Below are positions 9,664 to 20,000 of a stretch of DNA of 64,000 nt, one piece after another. The stretch covers positions 31,960,655-32,024,654 of the forward strand of contig CM061238.1 in the NCBI GenBank assembly GCA_030848705.1, in the 5' to 3' direction. How positions within the stretch are numbered: position 1 is the stretch's first letter; each line of letters starts with the position of its first letter. Source of the stretch: Heracleum sosnowskyi (Eukaryota > Streptophyta > Magnoliopsida > Apiales > Apiaceae). The notes beneath the pieces were generated by a model. That model saw only the letters and a list, made by a program, of their open reading frames with translations. It was not told the origin of the DNA and did no database searches. The position numbers were made by a program, and so were the translations under genes.

Positions 9664-10206
9664 TTATTTTTGAGATATTTGCAAGTTACAATGCAGCCAG
9701 AAATTTGCTATGTTTTTCTGTGAATTAATTTTCTCAGGAAAAAGTAAAATTTTGTCTAAGTCAAAATAACCATGCCAACGAAACAAACCATTTCGTTGAC
9801 AATCTTAGCATCTTTCTGGGTGTTTCGTTGATAGCTCTTTTATATCAACGAAACGCAGCTTTATCAACGAAACAGACGGGACTTTAAACGCCCAATTCTG
9901 ATTCGTTGATTTAGCACTTTTAATCTGAACCGTTGAAAACTGACACGTCTTTTACCACGATCTATGCATACACCCCTGTAAGTATAAATCATGGTAATAC
10001 TTTAGAAGTAACGGTTATATTTTTAAGCCAATCCAGTAATTTACATTTATTATTGGACTCATTTTCTGAGAATTTTTGGGGGAGTATTTAAGGAATTCTA
10101 TTTTCTTTAATTTCTTTTTACCTGCTCTCAAAAATTCCAAAGGCTTTTCTCTCTCTCTTTTTCTCTCTAACAAGCAATTCAGTTCGAAGCTTTTTCTCAC
10201 TCAACA
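9664..10206 (+). promoter_or_regulatory. S1 pol-ORF3 spacer: word cluster, internal polypurine-like tract, core promoter
   Basis: No ORF in 543 bp. At 9775-9936 there are seven TCAACG-type words in both orientations (9775, 9790, 9832, 9845, 9864, 9900, 9927). At about 10073-10084 TTTTTGGGGGAG resembles the true polypurine tract at 14854-14864. TATTTAA at 10085-10091 is followed by a CT-rich tract (10144-10169) and then the ORF3 ATG at 10207 in a good plant context (aacaATGGc). Confidence 0.7.
10085..10091 (+). promoter_or_regulatory. Predicted TATA box of S1 ORF3
   Basis: TATTTAA 122 bp upstream of the ORF3 ATG, with a pyrimidine patch downstream as in many plant core promoters. The second SIRE element has a TATA-like site at nearly the same distance. 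Prediction only. Confidence 0.5.
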
Positions 10207-13200
10207 ATGGCACCCATAGTCAAGCTTATGTCTGCTGGAGGGTTCATCTATGAGAAGAACAACTCCATCCCTTTTGTTGCAAAGGAAAACCCGAACAGAC
10301 TCTTCTTCAAAATGATGGATTTCATGAAGAATTGCAAGTTGAGCTATGCAATGTTCCACTCTACACCACTCTACAATGAAATAATAGAGGAGATTTGGAC
10401 CTCATGTGAGTATAGTGGAACAAACTGCACTCTGCAATTCACTCTCCAAGGTAATGAGTACATAGTTAATTCTGATGTATTGCAAGCATGTTTACATCTT
10501 CCTGAAAATAACTGTGATGCTTTGCCTACAATCACTGAAATGGTTAACATGCTAAATTCAATAAACTACTCATTAGCTACTGATAATTTGGGCAGGATAA
10601 TTAGGAGAGGTTTGGTTAGGGAATATAGTTATTTAGCTGATGCATTTATCAAGGTCTTTTCTGGAAAGATTAGTAATTTTGATGCATTAACTAATTCCAT
10701 GTTAATTCTCTTTACCATGCTCTTAACTGATAGATATTATAACTTTAGCACCCAACTTATGTATGAAATTGGTGCTAAGTTGGGTGATAAGGCAAATAGG
10801 AAGAAAAATATCTATTATGCTAGATTTATGATGATGTTGGCTAACCATGTTAGTCCAGCACCATTGGTTATCTCTAACCCTGTGTCTAGGTTTGATTGCT
10901 TTGTGCAAGAGAAGAGAGTATTGACAGACATACTGAGGCTGAACCACAATGGTGATGTTCCAGTGGTGTATCTTCCAATAATTGAGGTAAATACTGCTAT
11001 CCCTTCTAGTGTAGCTGTTACTTCAACTGTATCACCCAGTCCTATTGCTGTGGAGTCTGTAGTTGTGACCCAACAGGCTCCTGCCCCAGCAACAAAACCA
11101 AAATCAAAGAAATCCTCCAAGCCAACCTCAGGTGCTTCCCAAAAGGCACCTGTTGTAAAATCCACTACACAACCTAAGGGGAGTGCTGTAGGTGCTGTGA
11201 GAGGTGAGGGAAGGGGTGAACATAAAAGAAACCCTAAGGATAAGGAAGGAAAGATGAGTGAAATCCAGCCAAGCCCCATTGTGTCTTCCCAACAAGGCAC
11301 AATGAGTAATATGGATTTAAGCACAAGTCTAATTGCATCCTCCCAAAAGGATGTAATTATTGAAACAAGCTCTCCTCCAAGAGCACACTCCAAGAGGGTA
11401 AAGGACACTTCAAGCCCACAGTCTACTATTTCCCAATACCAAAGGAGAGTGAAGCAAAAATCCCAGGTTTCACAGGGTGCACACACACTGGAAGCAACAC
11501 TTCCAGTTTCTCAAATTCAGTTTGATGTAACCCCTATCATTACTCTGGGGTTACAGTCCCATTATTTAAATATAAATCTTGAACCAACTCCTCAAAATTC
11601 ACCAACTCAATCATTAGATGTGGATATGATCCATTCATCTATCCCTGATTCTCCAACTCTTTTCTTGGAGAAGCCCCACTCTGACATTGGTGACCATCAC
11701 TTGTTAAGTGATTTGTTGGGCCACCAATCATCCTTTTCTGAAGTTACAAGAGGATCTGTGGAACAATCTCTTAAATCAATCACCACAGATTCTACTGTAA
11801 TTTCACTTTCCCAAAGTGCTTTCTTGACTTCATCAACGAAACAGTCTCTTTCGTTGACAAGTGTTTCTCCATCAACGGTATCCATACCGTTGACAGTTCA
11901 AACTACCATACCATTGATAGTTCATTCTGCACCTTTAATTGAAAATCAAGTTGTTTCCACAACTAGTGCAGATGATCTAGTGGTAGTTGAGACACTTCTA
12001 GGATTGAGAGGGAGTGAAACTGAGAGGCTGGCTTGCAGCCAGGCAAAAGGAGAGGTTGAGAGTGAGAGGCTGACTATTTCTTCCAGTCAGGCAAAAGGAG
12101 AGGCTGAGGGTTCCACCTTAGTAGGTGAAGGTGAGGGTGTGAGAGGTGTGAGCCATGGGGAGCCCATGATGCAAGAAAATAGAGGAGAGAGAGAAGGGAC
12201 TACAGGAGCAATAAGGGATGAAGCAGCCATTGCAAGTGAGTTAATGGAGGTCAGTGAGGGAGAAAGGGAACCTACTTTCCAAGAGCATTATCAACAAACT
12301 CTGGATAGTATTTCCCTGGATCCTGAGACCTTTACTCATCCTGTGCCAGCCTATCAAATTATGGCTCAGCAGGGCAATGTGGAGGCAGAAAGGTCACTAA
12401 ACCTAATTCATACAACTGCATCAATGCAAAGAGCAAAGGATGCCTTGACCAATCTACCTCCAGGAGCTGCAGCAAGTGGAGACTTTGACTTTTCTGATGA
12501 TGAGGACAGCTATGGTGACAATCTACAGGTGGCCACTACTTCACAGACTGGGACTTCTGTGGTGCCTCCTAGACCACACTGGCTTTCTCAGGATATGCAT
12601 GGAAGATTAACTCTAGATGCTGCTATCTCAAGGCAGTACAATGAGGCATATCTAGCTCATGAGTCTGCAAATGCAAGGGACAAGAAATTCTACAAGGCCA
12701 TCATGGATTCTCTGGAAATCCAAAGGCTACAGATGCTACAGACAAGGATTGAAGCTACAGAAATCAAGGATTCCATTAGCAACCTCAAGGATGCTAATAA
12801 CAGGAGGCTAGATGAAAAGCTTCATCTTCTCACTGTGTCCAAGATGACCAGGTTTTTCTCTAAGGAACCTGAAGTGGCTACCTCCTTGAAAACTCTCTCT
12901 TCTAGAGTGGACAAGGTGGAAGCTACTTTATCTCAGATGCAAAAGGAACAGGAGAAGCAAACACAACCATTGGCCCAACTAGTGGCAGCTCAAGGACTCC
13001 CAGTCATCTCTTTTGATGATAACAAAAAGGGGGAGAAATCTAAGGAGCTAGACATTCAAATCACAAAGGTTATGGTCCCAACCATTTCCTTGCCAAATGA
13101 GCCACTAGCAATGGGGGAGCTTGGAAAGAAGCAAAAGGATGGTATTGACCTAATACAGGAAGCTTCTATGAGGATGAGACTTGCAGAACAAATTAAAGAC

Positions 13201-14658
13201 CATTGGTCCAACATAGAAGCAAGGGTCAAGAAAATTGCTGGAACTACAAAGGACTCAAATCCATCAACGGATCAACCATCAACGAATGCCATGGTTCTAG
13301 TGTCAACGGAATGGGAGCCACAGACCAATTCTTTCTATCAAATAGAGCCCCTTCTACATGGAGTCACTCAAGGTCCAAGGAAAGAAAAAGGACAAACTTC
13401 ATGCATTAGGGATGTGGAACAAGCTACACTCCAAAGAAGCTTATCTCCCAAGTCCCCTGCTAAACCAAAGGGCAAAAATATAGCAAGGACTTTCTATCCT
13501 GCACCATATCCAGATGAGCTCAAGCTTCTTGGTCTTCTTATCACAAAAAGCAAGGAAAGCAATGATCCCGAGATAAGGAAGCAAAGGGCAATTGTCTACA
13601 GGAATGGAGAAATCTGTGTTTGGGCTGGTCACCCAAACTTTGCTGAAGCTAAAGCTGAAGAATCAGAAAGAGCAGCAATGCAAGCACTTGCAGTTGCTCA
13701 ATCCCTTGATGAAGAAGAAAGACAGCTAGAACAAAAAGCAAGAGAGGAAAGGAGTGCAAAGAAGAGCACAAGGCAACCAAAGGCAAGAGCTAGGAGAAAC
13801 ATAGCCTTTGAGAATGATGACTCTCAGAGCATTGCATCAGACTCTTCTGTACCAATTGCACCTCCAACAATTCCTGATCCAGTTTCAGAGGTAAAGTTAG
13901 CCTGTGATCCTAATCATCCTGTAAATTTCCATGATCAGCCAATTGAGCCAAAGGGAGAGCCAATTGAGTTTGATGAGGCCAACTTTCCAAAATTCCTCTT
14001 TGAAATGGATCCAAAGAAGAAATCTAAGCAAAGGGCTACCAAGGCTAAGCCAATTCTGGTAAGGAGACCACAAGCTGAGAAACCCCCTACCAACCCAGAA
14101 GACTTCATCTACATTGCTGATATCAGGGAGGAGTCTGACATTCATATCAATCTTGATGACCTGGTTGAAGTGAGAGGAATAGCAGCTTCTTACAAACTAC
14201 CAGAGAGATTGGTATTTGTCTACAAGGGTGGGAGAGAACAGATTTGGCCTCTACACAGAATTCTGGGAGAAGACTATCAGACACTGCTATCTGTGTTTAA
14301 ATGTTTGAAGAAAGATTTTGGTTTTACCAAAACAGCCAAGTCTGAGGTTGTCTCCAAGATTTGCCAAATCAAAGCTAGCTGGAACAAGCCTGGTGCACTT
14401 CCCAGAGTATTGAAGGTCCCTCAAACAGGAAAGATAATTCATCTCCAACCTTTTTGGATGATGGAATTCAGAGATAAGGACAACTGTAGAAGATTCTTCA
14501 GAATAGAAGACCAACTGGAGAAGGCATCCAATGAAACTTTAAGGTTAATGCAATCCAAGTTGGGGAATCAAGATGAAGAAGAGAAGATTTTCTACAGAAG
14601 ACTTCAAGCTCAAATTGAGGAGAACAATGCAAGAAAAGGGAAGAAAACAAGACCATAG
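10207..14658 (+). CDS. SIRE third ORF (1483 aa), unrecognised function
   Basis: Same strand as gag and pol, starting 543 bp after the pol stop. Visible architecture: an N-terminal globular region (about 1-260) with IYYARF near 205; a long Ser/Thr/Pro-rich low-complexity region (about 280-730) with many basic KSKKSSK-type patches; a coiled-coil stretch (about 830-920); a Lys/Glu-rich region; and a C-terminal globular region (about 1310-1483) with RFFRIEDQL near 1434. I see no signal peptide and no clear membrane segment, so an envelope role is not supported. The same order occurs in the 1162-aa ORF of S2b, with recognisable N-terminal similarity. It contains two clusters of TCAACG words (11833-11917, 13264-13322). 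Function unknown. Confidence 0.88.
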   Translation: MAPIVKLMSAGGFIYEKNNSIPFVAKENPNRLFFKMMDFMKNCKLSYAMFHSTPLYNEIIEEIWTSCEYSGTNCTLQFTLQGNEYIVNSDVLQACLHLPENNCDALPTITEMVNMLNSINYSLATDNLGRIIRRGLVREYSYLADAFIKVFSGKISNFDALTNSMLILFTMLLTDRYYNFSTQLMYEIGAKLGDKANRKKNIYYARFMMMLANHVSPAPLVISNPVSRFDCFVQEKRVLTDILRLNHNGDVPVVYLPIIEVNTAIPSSVAVTSTVSPSPIAVESVVVTQQAPAPATKPKSKKSSKPTSGASQKAPVVKSTTQPKGSAVGAVRGEGRGEHKRNPKDKEGKMSEIQPSPIVSSQQGTMSNMDLSTSLIASSQKDVIIETSSPPRAHSKRVKDTSSPQSTISQYQRRVKQKSQVSQGAHTLEATLPVSQIQFDVTPIITLGLQSHYLNINLEPTPQNSPTQSLDVDMIHSSIPDSPTLFLEKPHSDIGDHHLLSDLLGHQSSFSEVTRGSVEQSLKSITTDSTVISLSQSAFLTSSTKQSLSLTSVSPSTVSIPLTVQTTIPLIVHSAPLIENQVVSTTSADDLVVVETLLGLRGSETERLACSQAKGEVESERLTISSSQAKGEAEGSTLVGEGEGVRGVSHGEPMMQENRGEREGTTGAIRDEAAIASELMEVSEGEREPTFQEHYQQTLDSISLDPETFTHPVPAYQIMAQQGNVEAERSLNLIHTTASMQRAKDALTNLPPGAAASGDFDFSDDEDSYGDNLQVATTSQTGTSVVPPRPHWLSQDMHGRLTLDAAISRQYNEAYLAHESANARDKKFYKAIMDSLEIQRLQMLQTRIEATEIKDSISNLKDANNRRLDEKLHLLTVSKMTRFFSKEPEVATSLKTLSSRVDKVEATLSQMQKEQEKQTQPLAQLVAAQGLPVISFDDNKKGEKSKELDIQITKVMVPTISLPNEPLAMGELGKKQKDGIDLIQEASMRMRLAEQIKDHWSNIEARVKKIAGTTKDSNPSTDQPSTNAMVLVSTEWEPQTNSFYQIEPLLHGVTQGPRKEKGQTSCIRDVEQATLQRSLSPKSPAKPKGKNIARTFYPAPYPDELKLLGLLITKSKESNDPEIRKQRAIVYRNGEICVWAGHPNFAEAKAEESERAAMQALAVAQSLDEEERQLEQKAREERSAKKSTRQPKARARRNIAFENDDSQSIASDSSVPIAPPTIPDPVSEVKLACDPNHPVNFHDQPIEPKGEPIEFDEANFPKFLFEMDPKKKSKQRATKAKPILVRRPQAEKPPTNPEDFIYIADIREESDIHINLDDLVEVRGIAASYKLPERLVFVYKGGREQIWPLHRILGEDYQTLLSVFKCLKKDFGFTKTAKSEVVSKICQIKASWNKPGALPRVLKVPQTGKIIHLQPFWMMEFRDKDNCRRFFRIEDQLEKASNETLRLMQSKLGNQDEEEKIFYRRLQAQIEENNARKGKKTRP
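11833..11917 (+). repeat. Cluster of TCAACG words inside S1 ORF3
   Basis: Words at 11833 and 11872 (forward), 11848, 11884 and a degenerate one at 11908 (reverse); the last two are 24 bp apart. A second cluster has words at 13264, 13279 and 13313. Here the frame reads STKQ/SLTS, unlike the FVDS reading in pol. Confidence 0.8.
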
Positions 14659-14864
14659 AGGCAAAGATGAAAAATCTGCTCAGTCTAGAGGAGCAACTCT
14701 GTGCACGTGTTTTGTAAGATTTTCTACTTTGCATTTCAATTAAATTCAATGAAGCTCAATGCAATTTCTACTTTTATCATGTGTAAATATGCCTGAGTGT
14801 TTTTGTTATCATCAAGGCTCTTGATTTATGGCTGTTATTCTATCAGTCATAAATTGGGGGAGAT
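14659..14864 (+). other. S1 3' untranslated region and polypurine tract
   Basis: 206 bp without an ORF, ending in AAATTGGGGGAGAT (14851-14864) against the 3' LTR start at 14865. Confidence 0.85.
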
Positions 14865-15879
14865 TGTTAGGAATATGATGTTCTTGATGATAATTATAAA
14901 AACACTTAGTAGATTTTGTATCAAGTCATTTTGTAACTGTCAACGAAATGGCATGCTTTGCAGCATTCCGTTGACAGGAAGCTCATCAACGAAATGAGTG
15001 TTGTAGCAATTGCATTGTACAATACTTCACAATATGATAGGCATTTTGTTGTATGTATTAGATAGGTTTTCTAAGTCATGTTGACTAAGTACTAGATAGG
15101 CAAAATAGGTTGGTTAATTGTAGATATATTATGCCTTGTAATTTTGCCTAAGTGAAGACATGTCAACGGTATGAAGATTACTCTATCAACGGTATGGAGT
15201 TTACTCATCAACGAAACGAGGGAAACACCATCAACGAAATGAAGAATAAAGCTATCAACGAAACACATCTCCATACTATCAACGAATCATTATTGCTTTT
15301 CTGTCTAATTGACAAAGTGATAGTGACAGTTTTCTGACAGATCAAAAAGGAGATGTGGAAGTGTACTTTGCATTGGAAACCATTAAAATGGTCATGGGGA
15401 ATAAGGAAACATCCCAGTTTCCAATTGGGCTCTTGGGAGTGATCATAATAAGCATGAAGACAAAAACAAGGATCTCCAAGGACCACTGGACAAAGGGATG
15501 AAAAGCAAACTATTGGCGGTTACTCATTGTACTTTTAGTGTAGCCAAAAATAGGGTTGTAAACTTGGGTTTATATAACCAAGTGTAGCAGTTACTTTAAG
15601 TAAGAAGAGAAGAAAAACAAAGTTTGTATTAGCTATCTTTGAGAGCATACTTCTCTTGTAACTGAGCAGCTGTGTACTTTTGTAACACAGAATATTTCCG
15701 CAATAAAAATCACTTCAGTTGGATCATCAAACAATCCAACTGAAATTATTAAGTGCTTGTGATTTTTATTTTATAAGTTCAGTTTTAATTTGTAAGTTGT
15801 TTTAATTTAAAGAAATATCAAAATTGTATTCAACCCCCCCCCCCCTTCTACAATTATGTTAGGTCATTTGGGATTAACA
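14865..15879 (+). repeat. S1 3' LTR (1015 bp)
   Basis: Near-identical copy of 2762-3777. TATA at 15571-15577 and AATAAA at 15702-15707; the C run is one base shorter. In this copy the AATAAA would direct 3' end formation. Confidence 0.95.
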
Positions 15880-15884
15880 ATAAG
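15880..15884. repeat. Target site duplication of S1, right copy (ATAAG)
   Basis: Matches 2757-2761. Confidence 0.93.
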
Positions 15885-16838
15885 CATGAATTCTATATCT
15901 CTAAGTATGTGACTTAAAAGATCCCTAGTCGAGTATTGTTATTTGAGGACAATAATAATGCATTAAGACTAGTATGTTTGTTGACTGATGACCACATCTC
16001 ATTGGTCATAAGTATGGTGATACTAAAGTCAAAGACATAAGTGCATGTTAGCAGAACATGTCACTGGATAGACCCACCGTGTGAATTCTTCATGGTAAAT
16101 ATTATCAGGTGTCATAAGCAATTCTCACAATGATAATGGTGTAATGATCCTTAGACTTGAAATCATTATATTTCTATATGAGAATTAATATACTTTGATT
16201 CTACTCAAAGTTACCTTTGACCGGGTAATGATAAAGGTGGACATTGGGTATATTATGAATCATATGAGAAATATGAATGATAGATATAGGATTTAACCCT
16301 CCTATTTTAGGAGTGATATTATTGGCCTCTTGATTGAGTGAGACTATGAAATGCATGGCCATGCTCAAATTGTGATTTGTTTAATAGTCTACTCATCGAT
16401 CAAGTAAACCGGGATTAAATGTTGAAGAGGATGACATAAACCATGCCTCGAGTTTAATCTATAATATAAGGTTAAAAGGATTATATTACATGGAACATTA
16501 TTCATTAAAGGTTTAATTGGATCACCAATTATTATTATTACTTGGGTAGCAATGATGTATTACTAGATGCCGCTCATTGTTTATAATTTTATTATGAGAT
16601 ATTAAAATTATTGCCAACGTAATAATAACCTAAATGGTTACACATAAAGAACGTTTTAAACGGAGCATTAATTAAATTTCGAATTTAATTGAATTATTAT
16701 TATTATTGAATTATTGGATTAATTAAGTAGGACTTGATTAATTATATAATAATTCGAATATAATAAATAATACTACTAATAATCAGATTGGGTTTTGGAA
16801 GCCCAATCAGATTAGGTATAGGCCCAGAATTCTCTCCA

Positions 16839-16845
16839 TATAAAT
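16839..16845 (+). promoter_or_regulatory. TATA box of element A LTR
   Basis: TATAAAT in the context CTCTCCATATAAATACATT, about 80 bp upstream of the AAACCCTAG/GA-rich leader. This is the only good TATA in this LTR. Confidence 0.6.
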
Positions 16846-17090
16846 ACATTAAGATGTATTATTTTAGGGTTAAGAAATTGAAAAAACGTTTTTCTTAAAA
16901 AAAACCCTAGCTGCTCTACATCAAAGAGAGGCTAGAGAGAGAGAGAGAGAGTTCCGAGGGCAGTTCTTGGCTAGTACCAACTCCGGTGATCGTTGGACGA
17001 TCGGGCGTTCGTGTGGACTAATTAGAGACGTGTATCGCAAGGCGGGACACGTGGTGATCATATCAAAGGACCTCCATTAGTCAGCCGTTC

Positions 17091-17095
17091 GTAAA
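17091..17095. repeat. Target site duplication of B, left copy (GTAAA)
   Basis: Matches 30613-30617 exactly; both flank TGTAACAGCC...TTATTACA ends. Confidence 0.9.
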
Positions 17096-20000
17096 TGTAA
17101 CAGCCCCAAATCCGGGGTCAGGGATTTAGGGTTGTCATGATCCATGTACTCCTTGCCTTACCTGTATTACTCACACCATTCATAATTCACCTGCTCATGA
17201 CCCCACAATATAAGTCTCACACACACACACAAGTTAGAGTCTCAGAAACGACACAATACAACAACTGCGGAATAAATAATTTTTATTACAATACCCAAGT
17301 GTCTTTTGAATCTGTCACTGATACAATTTCTAAGTAATGTTACATTACCAACTTAGCCTTCTGATGCTCACAATCCTCTAATACCATTCGTATCTATACA
17401 TAAGTTGAACACCAAAAGCTGTAGCCTGATTCGATTGGTTCGTACTACTCTCGGGATCACTGCTAGAAACTGTTTACGGAAACGCCTTGCGAGGTATGTG
17501 CCGACCCATTGGCATCCTGCTTCGCTGCTATATAATATATATAAAACAATAGCAAGAGTGAGCGATAGCTCAGCAAGGTAATGAAAGTATGGCATAATTC
17601 TGCCTTTAACTCAACCCAGAATAAAGCGGGTATAAGACAATAATTTGTCAAAATATCTCGATACTGAAATTATATCCTTATCGGAATGTATTCCCAAAAA
17701 CAGTACCATTATTGTACTTCAAATATCATTTTCATAATATTTCTGCAACCTTTTGCTATATTATGAACAAAGTTCTAGTATAATATAAAAGATGAGGTTT
17801 CAAAGTAAACCAATATAACCTTTCCAAAAATATCTGCTATGTAAGCAGAATATCAACACATAACTTAAAAGATGAAGTTATAAGGTGATTCAGTATAAAC
17901 AACTCCCTTACCATAACTCATGTTATGTAAGGTATCCACAGAGTCATAACTCATAAAATAAAAGATGAAGTTGCATGAATTTATTGTCACTTCATTTCCA
18001 AACACTTTTCGACCCTCTGCCAACATGATCGGTAAACCTGTACTAAGGGGGAGACCCTTAGTCCCTTTCAATACATGTTGCAGAATTATCCACATTGGAT
18101 GATGAACTAATACTGGAGTAATCTCCGCGCCAGTTGCCCAACCTTACTATGATCAGTAGCAGGTTGTACAACTAAAAAGGGTTTACTACATGTAGATGGA
18201 AGAACACGACAGCCTGACATTTGTCTACCGCCTTTCTGGATCTCCCGGCCCATTTGGGGCAATAAAATGATGGATCGACGCGACTCGACCTCTTACACTT
18301 GCTCCTAGTTCAGATGAAATCCATGACTCTGAAACGTAAAGATCGTCCTCCTTTCCCCAAGTGTAATACTTGTTGATACGACTCCACTAAGTAGTTATAT
18401 CTAGGTTGGAAAGGAAGATTCTCCAATATTTCCCAAGCGATGCTTGTTAATGGATATCGACTTGTTCCATGAATTTACCCCTCGATCGTTGAGGTGGTAA
18501 CACAACATTTGACAGGTAGCAATTAAATTGCTCCGAGAAAATATCTGTCCCTTGACAGTTTTTGAATTGAGAGTTTAAAAAGAGTAGTAGTTACTTAAAT
18601 CAGTTTTCCCATATTTTTGATAGTTGAGCGAGCATTTAAATCTTTTTTAAAAGACAGATTCAAATGGAAAAACAGTGTTTTGGGAACCTCTTTATGATTT
18701 GAAAACAATTAATAATGTTTATTAAATAAGTAATCCTTCAATGAATACTCGAAAATAATATTTAATAAGTAGTTAAAGGATAAATGAATATTCAAAATAA
18801 TATTCATTAATTAATAAATCTCAAATGAATATTTGAAAATAATATTCCTTAAATAATTAAGTCTCAAATGAATATTCAAAAGTAATATTCATTAAATAAA
18901 TAACCTTTAAATGGATATTCATAAATAACATTCTTTAAATCGATAATCCTCAAATGACCATTCATAAATAATATTCTTTAAGTCGATAATCCTCAAATGA
19001 CTATTCATAAATAATATTCTTTAAGTCGATAATCCTCAAATGACTATTCATAAATAATATTCTTTAAGTCGATAATCCTCAAATGACTATTCATAAATAA
19101 TATTCTTTAAGTAAATAATAAATCCTCGAATAACAGTTACCCGATATCTTTATCGGAAAATAATCTTTAACATATCCGAAAACATAATACTTCTGGTTTA
19201 AATAAAATCACACGCCCTTAACCTAGGGCATTCATAAAATCTGGCTTATAGCTGGTATCCCATATCTAGCTTATAAGCTCCAATATCAAGTCGTAACCTC
19301 AAGTACATCAGTTCGAAAACAAGTACGCAACTTATATATCACATTGCATATCATATATGAAACAATTATTATCACAACAACAGTAGTATAGGTTTAGAAA
19401 ACTTGCCTGATGCTCAAGAAGTGATAGGGGTTCGCGACGATGCCGGACAATCTAGACAAAGTCAAAGAAACGCACGATTAATCCCCTGGATAATCCACTT
19501 GTACTCAATGCTTAAACACGTAAGCGAAACACAACCAAGGCATTACTAGCTCGTTATAGGCTCATACTAAGTCCATGTTAATCAACACTTACTTAATTCG
19601 TAGGTTTAGTCCGAAATCGATCCTCGAATACAAGTTATACTTAACCATTTTCAACATTGGTTTCTAAGTCATGCTCTTAGTGGTTTTCACTTGCGCAACC
19701 TCGGCTAACACATTTTTATAAAATCGGAAAATAATCTTTTGGACTCGAAACCTTCGTACAAACCTTCGTAACTGCCCTTGACACTTCAATACAAAATTTC
19801 ATATTTTAAAACAACTCTTAAGGGTCTCAAACATAGCCACAAAGTTGGTACATTTCTGCAATCTCATTCCTTGAACCACTTTCACTAAAATGGTCATATC
19901 TCATAAAACGTAAATCGTAATGACATGATTCTTGCGCTCACGTAAACTAGAAACAAAGTTCTACACACTCATGTTCATAACTGAACCAAAAGAGGCAGTT

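Larger units (their letters stand above)
2762..15879 (+). mobile_element. Element S1: complete SIRE-type (Sirevirus) Ty1/copia retrotransposon
   Basis: 13.1 kb, bounded by LTRs beginning TGTTAGG and ending TTAACA, with a perfect 5-bp target duplication ATAAG (2757-2761 and 15880-15884). The order is LTR, tRNA-Met primer site, gag, pol, a very long third ORF, polypurine tract, LTR. A large gag with two zinc knuckles and an additional long ORF after pol is the SIRE plan. I count 5 substitutions and one C-run length change between the LTRs (about 99.5% identity), so insertion is recent. All three ORFs are uninterrupted, so the copy may be autonomous. Confidence 0.95.
15880..17095 (+). repeat. 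Element A 3' LTR, fragment 2 (U3/R)
   Basis: Resumes with the second ATAAG copy and continues the AT-rich LTR to 17095, where GTAAA (17091-17095) is B's left target duplication. It contains a TATA box near 16839, an A-run with the plant-like leader AAACCCTAG, and a GA microsatellite at about 16930-16950. No coding sequence. Confidence 0.88.

Noticed and set aside
10815..11486. 223-aa antisense ORF in S1 ORF3
   Set aside because: Shadow of the Ser/Thr/Pro-rich sense frame; no start context or domain.
10207..14658. S1 ORF3 as an envelope protein
   Set aside because: No signal peptide, no clear transmembrane segment; only its position resembles env-like ORFs of other SIRE elements.
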